From contig NZ_CP030073.1 of NCBI RefSeq assembly GCF_003261055.1, forward strand, positions 5,766,001 through 5,830,000: a stretch of DNA of 64,000 nt. The letters are read 5' to 3'. The stretch's first letter is position 1; each line of letters opens with the position of its first letter. A program made the translations under genes and the position numbers. A model generated the notes under the pieces. That model did no database searches. It was not told the origin of the DNA and saw only the letters and a program-made list of their open reading frames with translations. The DNA comes from Streptomyces cadmiisoli. GTDB taxonomy: Bacteria; Actinomycetota; Actinomycetes; Streptomycetales; Streptomycetaceae. Of the stretch, positions 1 through 6,818 are shown piece after piece.

Positions 1-303
1 GAAGGTCACCGGGCGGGCGGATTCACCACACTATCGGGGCATCGTGTGCGGTTCGTTGCGAAGCCCAGGATGCGGGCGGCACCCCCCTGGGGCGGAACGC
101 AGCGGACGAATCGCAGGTGGGGCGAGCCCTGGCGGGAGACGGGGGAATGAAGTGGGTGTGATCCTGGGGAGGAATCGCATGTGGTCGAAAACACTCCCAG
201 CCCGTTACCGGGACATGGTGGCGCATTCACCAGGCATGAGGGGAGACTGACTGCAGATCGTCCCGGCGCGAGCCACGCGCCGCCGGCGTACAAGGAGGCA
301 TCC
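1..303. other. Stretch without a recognisable gene before the HNH gene
   Basis: No frame here resembles a known protein, and the open frames present are GC-driven. The only clear signal is the ribosome binding site AAGGAGG at 292-298 serving the next gene. The real promoter of that gene should lie here but I could not fix its -10 or -35. Confidence 0.5.
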
Positions 304-840
304 GTGCCGCATGTCCTGGTCCTCAACGCGTCGTACGAGCCGCTCGGCGTCGTACCGCTCCGCCGCGCGCTCGTCCTCGTCCTCGAGAACAAGGCCGTAT
401 GCCTCGAGGAGTCCGGCGCCTATCTGCACAGCGCAACCGTCACAGTCCCCGCACCCAGCGTGGTCCGGCTCAAGCGATTCGTCCGGGTTCCCTATCGGGG
501 GCCCGTTCCTCTGACCCGCCGGGCGCTTTTCGCGCGCGACGGGGGCCGGTGCATGTACTGCGGTGGCGTCGCAACCAGCGTCGACCACGTCATCCCGCGC
601 AGCCGCGGGGGCAAGCACGTCTGGGACAACGTGGTGGCGTCCTGCCGCCGCTGCAACCACGTCAAGGCCGACCGTCACCTCGGTGAGATCGGCTGGCGGC
701 TGCGCCACAAACCCGCCCCACCCACCGGCCTGGCCTGGCGCATCATCGGGACCGGCCACAGGGACCCACGCTGGTTGCCGTACTTGCAGCCGTACGGCGC
801 CGACGACGCCTTGGCCCGGATCGACGGCATTTCAGCCTGA
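304..840 (+). CDS. HNH endonuclease family protein
   Basis: A 178-residue protein of the HNH nuclease superfamily, a metal-dependent DNA-cutting fold. The C-terminal half carries a CxxC (CMYC), then the VDHVIPRSRGG stretch with the core His, the WDNVV Asn and a CxxCN pair closing the zinc knuckle, which is the normal order for this family. The start is taken as GTG 304 because AAGGAGG lies five bases upstream; a longer in-frame extension to 181 has no ribosome site. The N-terminal part (MPHVLVLNASYEPLGVV) is the usual actinobacterial version, in which these proteins stand alone with no methyltransferase. No restriction partner is present here, so a role in defence is not supported. The true substrate is unknown. 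Confidence 0.85.
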   Translation: MPHVLVLNASYEPLGVVPLRRALVLVLENKAVCLEESGAYLHSATVTVPAPSVVRLKRFVRVPYRGPVPLTRRALFARDGGRCMYCGGVATSVDHVIPRSRGGKHVWDNVVASCRRCNHVKADRHLGEIGWRLRHKPAPPTGLAWRIIGTGHRDPRWLPYLQPYGADDALARIDGISA

Positions 841-913
841 CGGTCCGGGCTTTCGCATGTCCTCGGACCTGCCGGCCCGCGGGTCCGGGGAGACCCCCGT
901 CCACCCCGGTCCC

Positions 914-949
914 GCGGGCAGGCCCCGGCCTGTCCGGGGCCCTGCCCGC
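914..949. terminator. Hairpin between convergent genes
   Basis: Arms 914-928 and 934-949 pair over about 15 bp with a single bulge and a CCTGT loop. There is no T run, as is common in Streptomyces. It sits between the HNH gene and the convergent ABC permease gene and could stop both transcripts. Confidence 0.55.
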
Positions 950-1061
950 CGCAGGACCTCGGCACGAGGTGCGCGCGGGAGCCCTGCCGTGCCCGCCGAC
1001 GGCCGGAACGGCAGGTCGCAGGGGTCGGTCGGGCCGGAACGGCAGGTCGAAGCGGCAGGTC

Positions 1062-2414
1062 CTAGGCGTACCGCAGCTCACCCGGCCGGACGGACCGCCC
1101 CAGCAGCGGCAGCGCGGTGGCCGCCGCCAGAAGGCACACGGCGTACACCGCCACCGGCACCAGCAGCGCCGGCCACGGCACTGACGTGCCGGCGACCCCC
1201 GCGTACCACGTGCCGATCGCCATGCCCCCGGCGCCGGCCAGCAGGATCGCGGGTGCCAGCGGCAACGCGGACTCCAGCAGCAGCGCGCGGCCGAGCACCG
1301 GCCGCGGCACTCCGGCGGCGGCCTGCGCGGCCAGGGCGAGGCGGCGGGTGGCCAGGGACTCGGCGGTGCCGACCGCCAGGGCCGAGAGCGCGATCACGAG
1401 GGCGACCCCGATGGCGGCGGCGGTCAGGTCGATGCCGGTGGTGTAGAAGGCGAGGCCCTCCTCGTCCAGGTGGCGGTGCCGGTCCGAGCGCAGGATCTCC
1501 AGCAGCGCCCGCCGGATGCCCACGAACGCGGTGCCGACCATGGTCACCAGCAGGAGGGCCGCGTGTGTACGGGCGGCCGCCCACGGGTCGTCGCGCAGCC
1601 GTTCCGCCGCGATCAGCAGCGCCGGTCGGTCGGTGCGGGCGGCCAGCAGCCGGCCGGTGACCCGGGCCGTGGCACCCACCAGCCACAGCGCGCACGTCCC
1701 CGTGACGATCAGCACGACGAACATCAGCAGGGGCACCGACACGCGGGCCCCGCGCTGCGGCTGCTGGTCCGACAGCAGCAGCCACGACGCGACGGCCACC
1801 GCCACGACCGCCAGGGCCGTCGACAGCAGCAGCACTCCCGGACGGGACCGCGGCCGGATCCGGCGCACACGGCCGAGCGGAGAGGCGACCACCCGGCGCA
1901 GCGCCAGCACGCTCACCAGGGCCCCGACCGCCGGTACCGCGAGAGCCACCACCGCGATCCCGGCCACGGCCAGCGCCGTCGGCCGCCCCCACGCCACCAG
2001 CAGCCACAGCACCGAGGAGAGCGTGGCGAGCGCCGAGCCCACCAGACAGGCCGGACCCGTCTCGGCCGCCGCGATCCGCCGTACCTGCCACGGGGTGGCA
2101 CCCGCCAGCCGCAGCGCCGCCAGCCGCCGGTCGCGGTGGACCGCGCCGATCCGGGCGCACTGGCCGAGGAACCCGAACACCGGGATCAGCAGGAGCAGCA
2201 GCGCCACGATCACGCCCGCGCGCTGGCCGGGCTGGTTCAGCAGGCCGTGGGCGAAGGGGATGCCGTACTGCCCGCGCAGGGAGGCGAGGGTGACGGCGGC
2301 CAGCGCGAGGCCGGTCGCGACGGCGGCACCGAGCGCCGTGAGCGTGATCCGCCACCACTCCCCGCGCCCGGAACCGCGGACCAGCAGCCAGGCCAGCCGG
2401 AGGTCGGCGCTCAT
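1062..2414 (-). CDS. ABC transporter permease, FtsX/MacB-like
   Basis: A 450-residue multi-spanning membrane protein forming the channel part of an ABC exporter. It has about eight to ten hydrophobic segments arranged as two related halves, each ending in the FtsX-type unit in which the RLAGATPWQVRR motif follows a transmembrane helix. The start MSADLRLAWLL is chosen because its ATG overlaps the stop codon of the ATPase gene by 4 nt (ATGA), showing translational coupling; longer in-frame versions would run through that gene. It is the last gene of the padR-ATPase-permease operon. Related systems export antibiotics, lipids or peptides. The substrate cannot be told from sequence. Confidence 0.85.
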   Translation of the reverse strand: MSADLRLAWLLVRGSGRGEWWRITLTALGAAVATGLALAAVTLASLRGQYGIPFAHGLLNQPGQRAGVIVALLLLLIPVFGFLGQCARIGAVHRDRRLAALRLAGATPWQVRRIAAAETGPACLVGSALATLSSVLWLLVAWGRPTALAVAGIAVVALAVPAVGALVSVLALRRVVASPLGRVRRIRPRSRPGVLLLSTALAVVAVAVASWLLLSDQQPQRGARVSVPLLMFVVLIVTGTCALWLVGATARVTGRLLAARTDRPALLIAAERLRDDPWAAARTHAALLLVTMVGTAFVGIRRALLEILRSDRHRHLDEEGLAFYTTGIDLTAAAIGVALVIALSALAVGTAESLATRRLALAAQAAAGVPRPVLGRALLLESALPLAPAILLAGAGGMAIGTWYAGVAGTSVPWPALLVPVAVYAVCLLAAATALPLLGRSVRPGELRYA

Positions 2415-3097
2415 GCCGACACCTCCGAGGGGGCGAGGGTCCCGTCGGTCAGCCGCACCTCGCGGTCCGCGTACGCCGCGACCTGGGCGTCGTGCGTGAT
2501 CAGCAGCACCGACGTGCCGGTCTCGCGGGCCGTGTGCACCAGGGCCGTCATCACCTGCTCGCTCGCCAGCGAGTCCAGCGCGCCGGTCGGCTCGTCCGCG
2601 AAGACCACCTTCGGCCCGGTGGCCAGGGCCCGGGCCAGCGCCACGCGCTGCGCCTGTCCGCCGCTCAGCTCGCCCGGCCGCAGATCGCCCTGACCGCGCA
2701 CCCCGAACCGCTCCAGCCACTCGCCGGCCCGCTGCTGCGCGTCCTTCCGGCCGGCGCCGCCCAGCATCAGCGGCAGCGCCGCGTTGTCGAGGGCCGTCAG
2801 CTCGGGGATCAGCTGCCCGAACTGGAACACCACCCCGAAGTCGGTGCGCCTGAGCTCGCTCAGCCGCGGCTCGGGGAGGGTGTCGAGGCGTTCCTCGCCG
2901 TAGGTCACCGAGCCCGCGTCCGGCCGGACGATGCCGGCCAGGCAGTGCAGCAGCGTCGACTTCCCGCTGCCGCTGGCCCCGGTGACGGCGAGGATCTCAC
3001 CGGCCCGCAGTTCGACCGAGGCCCCGCGCAGGGCCTCGGTCCTGCCGTGCGCCTTGGTGAGGTCACGGGCCGCGAGCAGCGGCACTGGTTTGCTCAT
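2411..3097 (-). CDS. ABC transporter ATP-binding protein, LolD/MacB type
   Basis: A 228-residue ATPase that powers the adjacent permease. The Walker A motif GASGSGKS is at residues 40-47, followed by a Q-loop (FQFGQLIPELT), the signature LSGGQAQR, Walker B VVFADEP and the switch His in LLITHD. Length and motifs fit the MacB/LolD subfamily that pairs with FtsX-like permeases. The start MSKPVPLL at 3097 overlaps the padR stop by 4 nt, and the stop overlaps the permease start by 4 nt, so all three genes are coupled. Expression is expected to follow the PadR repressor encoded first in the operon. Confidence 0.9.
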   Translation of the reverse strand: MSKPVPLLAARDLTKAHGRTEALRGASVELRAGEILAVTGASGSGKSTLLHCLAGIVRPDAGSVTYGEERLDTLPEPRLSELRRTDFGVVFQFGQLIPELTALDNAALPLMLGGAGRKDAQQRAGEWLERFGVRGQGDLRPGELSGGQAQRVALARALATGPKVVFADEPTGALDSLASEQVMTALVHTARETGTSVLLITHDAQVAAYADREVRLTDGTLAPSEVSA

Positions 3098-3627
3098 GCT
3101 GAGTCGACCTCCGCGGTCAGGGTGGTGAGCCGGGCCGCCGTGGTGTTCATCCAACGGAGGTCGGCGTCGAGGTGGTTGAGGGCGTAGTCCGCCGAGAGCA
3201 CGGTCGTCAGATCGGCGCCCCGGCCGGTCTTGACCGCGGTGAGCTGCCGCATGCGCTCCATGTGGGCGTCGCGCTGGGTGCTCAGGTAGGCGGCGGCGTC
3301 GCCGCCGGACAGGATCGACACGACGACCTTGGCGAAGATCTCGTTCGTCACGAACGGCGCGGGCGGGGTGATCTCCCCGGCCCAGTGCGCCAGTTCGCCC
3401 CGGCCCTCGGCCGTGGAGCGGTACACGGTGCGTTCCGGGCCGCCGTCCGAGTCGGTGCCGTCGATCTCCGCGAGACCGTCGCGGACCAGGCGCTGCAAGG
3501 TCGTGTACACCTGCCCGTAGGCGAGGGGCCGGGCTTGCGGGAAGCGTTCGTCGTGGCGTCGCTTGAGGTCGTATCCATGGCTGGGACCCGCGGCGAGCAG
3601 GCCGAGCAGGATGTGACGGGTGCTCAT
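3094..3627 (-). CDS. PadR family transcriptional repressor
   Basis: A 177-residue regulator. The N-terminal winged helix-turn-helix begins MSTRHILLGLLAAGPSHGYDLK, the hallmark opening of PadR proteins, with the wing at YTTLQRLVRDGLAE. The C-terminal half is the helical dimerisation domain of the PadR-s1/VirR type, here running to a final MNTTAARLTTL. Start 3627 is preferred over an in-frame ATG at 3651 because the latter lies inside the inverted repeat at 3637-3651. First gene of the ABC exporter operon. Family members usually bind the transported drug or a related ligand and repress their own operon; that is the inferred role. Confidence 0.88.
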   Translation of the reverse strand: MSTRHILLGLLAAGPSHGYDLKRRHDERFPQARPLAYGQVYTTLQRLVRDGLAEIDGTDSDGGPERTVYRSTAEGRGELAHWAGEITPPAPFVTNEIFAKVVVSILSGGDAAAYLSTQRDAHMERMRQLTAVKTGRGADLTTVLSADYALNHLDADLRWMNTTAARLTTLTAEVDSA

Positions 3628-3636
3628 GGAGTCAGT

Positions 3637-3651
3637 ATGTACTGAGTACAT
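3637..3651. promoter_or_regulatory. PadR operator, inverted repeat
   Basis: ATGTACT-G-AGTACAT is a perfect 7-1-7 inverted repeat placed 10 bases upstream of the padR start codon. It fits the ATGT/ACAT operator type known for PadR proteins. A second copy of TGTACTGAGT (3638-3647 and 3651-3660) extends the site, so two dimers might bind. Confidence 0.65.
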
Positions 3652-3933
3652 GTACTGAGTGAATAGTCTGCGGTGAAAAAGTGGCGCGGAGATTCCGGAC
3701 GCCGCGCCGCCGCGGCTCGGCCCGGGGCCGTGCGGGCCTCATCGGCACATCCGGCCGGGCGTGGGGCCGTTATGTCCCGATTGATGGAAACTGGGTGTGA
3801 GTGCACGGGCGTGGAATGTGACGAGACGGGCGATGTACGTCGCACCCACGTCTGCCGCCGTGTTCGCTGGGTAGGGCTGCGGTGAACCCCGGGCCGCTCG
3901 ACCCCGGCCCGCCCCGCCGACAAGGAGGCCACC

Positions 3934-4191
3934 GTGGCCGCATCCGCACACCTTCTGCTGACCGCCCTGTCCGATCAGGCCGATCCCTCGCCCTGGCCCG
4001 AACTGTCCGAGCACTCCAAACGCCCGGCGGCCCCGTCCGCCCACTCCGACGAACTCCACCTGTGCGTGTTCAGCGCCGAGGGAGCGTGCGCCCAGGCCCC
4101 GCTGACCAGCGAGCCCCCGCTGCCCGACGCCGAACCCCTCACCAGCGAGCCGCCGCTCGCCGCCCCGGACGCCGACTCCACGAGGCCGTAG
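3934..4191 (+). CDS. Small acidic Ser/Pro-rich protein upstream of malQ
   Basis: An 85-residue protein that I do not recognise. GTG 3934 is preceded by CAAGGAGG at 3921-3928, a strong ribosome site, and third codon positions are almost all G or C, so it is likely translated. The stop TAG directly abuts the malQ ATG with no base between. The sequence has no signal peptide or membrane helix. Its second half repeats LTSEPPL twice and it holds two Cys residues (LCVF and GACA). The tight join to malQ suggests a shared transcript and coupled translation, which points to glycogen or maltodextrin metabolism only by position. Confidence 0.6.
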   Translation: MAASAHLLLTALSDQADPSPWPELSEHSKRPAAPSAHSDELHLCVFSAEGACAQAPLTSEPPLPDAEPLTSEPPLAAPDADSTRP

Positions 4192-6279
4192 ATGACCGCA
4201 CCCCGCCCCGCGGAACCCCCCGGCGAGGATCTGCGCCGGCTCGCCGAACTGCACGGTGTCGCCGCCTCCTACCACCCCTCGCCCGACCGCGCGGTGACCG
4301 CCTCGGCCACCGCGCTCACCCGCACCCTGGCCGCGCTCGGCGTCGACGCCGGCAACCCGGAGGCCACCCGCGCCGCGCTCGCCGACCGGCGCCGCGCGCT
4401 GAGCGAGCGGTTACTGCCGCCCACCGTGGTGTCCTGGGACGGCACCACGCCGCGCGCCCTCGCCGGGCTGCCCGCCGGCACCCGGCTGCGGATCGAGACC
4501 GAGCAGGGTGAGACCCGCTCCACCGCCGGACAACTCCCGCCGGGCGTGCACCGCCTGACCGCCACCGCCCCCGACGGCCGCACCGCGCAGGCCCACCTCG
4601 TCGCCGCGCCGCCCCGGCTGCCCGCGCCCGCCGGCCGCTCGTACGGACTCCTCGTCCAGCTCTACTCCCTGCTGTCCCACCGCTCCTGGGGCATGGGCGA
4701 CGCCGGCGACCTGACCGAACTCGCCGCCTGGGCCGGCCGCTCGCTGGGCGCCGGATTCGTCCAGGTCAACCCCCTGCACGCGGGTGTGCCCGGCGCCCCC
4801 ACCGACCCCTCTCCCTACCGCCCCTCCTCCCGCCGCTTCCCCGACCCCGTCCACCTGCGCGTCGAGGACGTCCCCGAGTTCGCGTACGTCCAGGACCGCG
4901 CCCGCGTGCGGGCCCTGGCCGAACAGGCGGCGCGGCTGCGCGAAGCGGTCCTCGACAAGGGCGCGCTCATCGACCGGGACGCGGTGTGGGACCTGAAACG
5001 CCGGGCACTGGAACTCGTCCACGAGGTGCCCCTCGGGCCCGGCAGACGCGCCGCCTACCGCGACTACCTCGCCGAACAGGGCCGGGACCTGGAGGACCAC
5101 GCCACCTGGTGCGCCCTGGCCGAGGCGCACGGCCCGGACTGGCAGCGGTGGCCCGCCGGCCTGCGCGACCCCCGCTCCCCGCAGACCGCACGCGCCCGCG
5201 ACGAGTTGACGGACCGGATCGACTTCCACTCGCGCCTCGCCTGGCTCACCGACTCCCAACTGGCCGCCGCCCAGCGCACCGCCCGCGAGGCGGGCATGCC
5301 GCTCGGGATCGTGCACGACCTGGCGGTCGGCGTGCACCCCGGCGGCGCCGACGCCTGGGCGCAGCAGCGGTACTTCGCCGCCGGGATGTCCGTGGGCGCC
5401 CCGCCCGACGCCTTCAACGCCCGCGGCCAGGACTGGGGTCTGCCGCCGTGGCGCCCGGACCGCCTCGCCGAATCGGGCTACGCGCCCTTCCGCGGCCTGC
5501 TGCGCGGACTGTTCCGCTACGCCGGCGCGCTGCGCATCGACCATGTGATGGGCCTGTTCCGGCTGTGGTGGGTGCCGCGCGGCCTGCCGCCCACCGAGGG
5601 CGCGTACGTCCGCCACGACGCCGAGGCCATGCTCGCCGTACTGGTGCTGGAGGCCGCCCGCGCCGGCGCCGTCGTCATCGGCGAGGACCTGGGGACCGTC
5701 GAGCCCGGCGTACGGGAGCAACTGCGCGAGCGCGGGGTGCTCGGCACCTCGGTGCTGTGGTTCGAGCGCGACTGGGACGGCGACGGCCGGCCCCTGCCCC
5801 CCGAGCGGTGGCGCGCCGACTGCCTGGCCACCGCCACCACCCACGACCTGCCGCCCACCGCGGCCCGCCTCACCGGCGAACACGTCGAACTGCGCGACCG
5901 CCTGGGCCTGTCGACCCGGGACGTCGGCCAGGAGCGGGCCGAGGCGGCGGCGGACACCGGGGAGTGGCTGGCCCTGCTCACCCGCCTCGGCCTGCTGCGC
6001 GGCACGGGCGGCGGCCCCGGCACGTCGCAGGAGGAGGCGGAGGTCCAGGCCGTCCACCGCTTCCTGCTGCGCACCCCGGCCCGGATGATCGGCGTGTGGC
6101 TGCCGGACGCCGTCGGCGACCGGCGCCCGCAGAACCTGCCCGGGACCTGGGACCAGTACCCGAACTGGCGGCTGCCGATCGCCGACGCGACGGGCCGGGC
6201 GGTGCCGCTGGAGGAACTGGCGGACTCGGCGCGGCTGCGGGCGCTGATGGAGGTGCTGCGCGAGGGCCGGACCCGGTGA
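4192..6279 (+). CDS. malQ: 4-alpha-glucanotransferase (amylomaltase), GH77
   Basis: A cytosolic enzyme of 695 residues that transfers alpha-1,4-glucan segments between maltodextrins, part of maltose and glycogen use. Length matches the bacterial MalQ type with an extra N-terminal domain. Visible family motifs are the SWGMGD strip, the nucleophile region RIDHVMGL (Asp about 450), the acid/base region IGEDLGT (Glu about 498) and THDLPP. The start ATG abuts the stop of the preceding small gene. One codon is odd: residue 74 is encoded by TTA (4411-4413), the only in-frame TTA I found in any gene of the window. In Streptomyces TTA needs the developmentally controlled bldA tRNA, so translation could be restricted to late growth. 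Confidence 0.93.
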   Translation: MTAPRPAEPPGEDLRRLAELHGVAASYHPSPDRAVTASATALTRTLAALGVDAGNPEATRAALADRRRALSERLLPPTVVSWDGTTPRALAGLPAGTRLRIETEQGETRSTAGQLPPGVHRLTATAPDGRTAQAHLVAAPPRLPAPAGRSYGLLVQLYSLLSHRSWGMGDAGDLTELAAWAGRSLGAGFVQVNPLHAGVPGAPTDPSPYRPSSRRFPDPVHLRVEDVPEFAYVQDRARVRALAEQAARLREAVLDKGALIDRDAVWDLKRRALELVHEVPLGPGRRAAYRDYLAEQGRDLEDHATWCALAEAHGPDWQRWPAGLRDPRSPQTARARDELTDRIDFHSRLAWLTDSQLAAAQRTAREAGMPLGIVHDLAVGVHPGGADAWAQQRYFAAGMSVGAPPDAFNARGQDWGLPPWRPDRLAESGYAPFRGLLRGLFRYAGALRIDHVMGLFRLWWVPRGLPPTEGAYVRHDAEAMLAVLVLEAARAGAVVIGEDLGTVEPGVREQLRERGVLGTSVLWFERDWDGDGRPLPPERWRADCLATATTHDLPPTAARLTGEHVELRDRLGLSTRDVGQERAEAAADTGEWLALLTRLGLLRGTGGGPGTSQEEAEVQAVHRFLLRTPARMIGVWLPDAVGDRRPQNLPGTWDQYPNWRLPIADATGRAVPLEELADSARLRALMEVLREGRTR

Positions 6280-6334
6280 GCGGCCACCGGGCGGGCCCCG
6301 TACGGCACCCCGGACGCGCGCCCGTCACGGGCGT

Positions 6335-6344
6335 TAGATACTTT
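6335..6344 (+). promoter_or_regulatory. Leaderless -10 box of the small membrane protein gene
   Basis: TACTTT at 6339-6344 matches TANNNT and lies six bases before the GTG start at 6351. No ribosome binding site is present, so a leaderless mRNA is likely. An overlapping TAGATA at 6335-6340 is an alternative. Confidence 0.45.
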
Positions 6345-6350
6345 GGCACC

Positions 6351-6614
6351 GTGGACAAGAAGAACGCCCTGCGCGCCGGCGCCCTGGCTGCCGGTACGAC
6401 GCTGATGATGCTGCTCATGTCGTCCCCCGCGCTCGCGCTCACCCGCGACGACGGTGACGACCCCGGCACGGGCCTGAGCGTCATCGAGACGCTGGGCCTG
6501 TTCGTCATTGCCCCGATCGGGATCTTCGCGATCATCGCCGGTCTGGTGATGGTCCTGGACCGGTCGTCCGACCGCGAGCCGAAGGTGAAGGCCAAGGCCG
6601 GCGCCAGGGCCTGA
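6351..6614 (+). CDS. Small membrane protein of unknown function
   Basis: An 87-residue protein. Residues about 4-29 form a hydrophobic signal-like segment ending in ALALT, then an acidic linker (RDDGDDPG), then a second hydrophobic helix at about 43-66 (LFVIAPIGIFAIIAGLVMVL) and a basic tail rich in Lys. It is therefore probably a secreted-loop, membrane-anchored protein with its tail in the cytoplasm. GTG 6351 is chosen because it follows a TANNNT box by six bases and no ribosome site supports any earlier start. It is downstream of malQ but probably has its own promoter. I cannot assign a function. Confidence 0.7.
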   Translation: MDKKNALRAGALAAGTTLMMLLMSSPALALTRDDGDDPGTGLSVIETLGLFVIAPIGIFAIIAGLVMVLDRSSDREPKVKAKAGARA

Positions 6615-6772
6615 CCGCAGCCGGACAACCGCACGTTTCACCGAGGGCGCCGTCCCCGCCGTACGCACGAGCCGTCGAGGCCGTCCGTGGGCGAGGCCGG
6701 CGCCCTGGCGTGTTCTCGGGGACGGAGCGGGGGACACGGGGGCCGGTGGCCCCGGTCCGAACGGCGGCACGT

Positions 6773-6810
6773 GGCGCGGGCGGCCCCCCGAGGGAGGGGC
6801 CGCCCGCGCC
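6773..6810. terminator. Perfect hairpin between convergent genes
   Basis: A 15-bp perfect stem (6773-6787 with 6796-6810) and an eight-base loop lie just past the pepN stop and after the small membrane protein gene. It can act in both directions; there is no T run. Confidence 0.65.
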
Positions 6811-6818
6811 GTGGTGCG

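Noticed and set aside
304..840. HNH gene as part of a restriction-modification system
   Set aside because: There is no methyltransferase or specificity gene nearby; this is a common stand-alone actinobacterial gene.
3934..4191. The small gene before malQ as a lanthipeptide or other RiPP precursor
   Set aside because: It has two Cys but there is no modification enzyme or exporter next to it.
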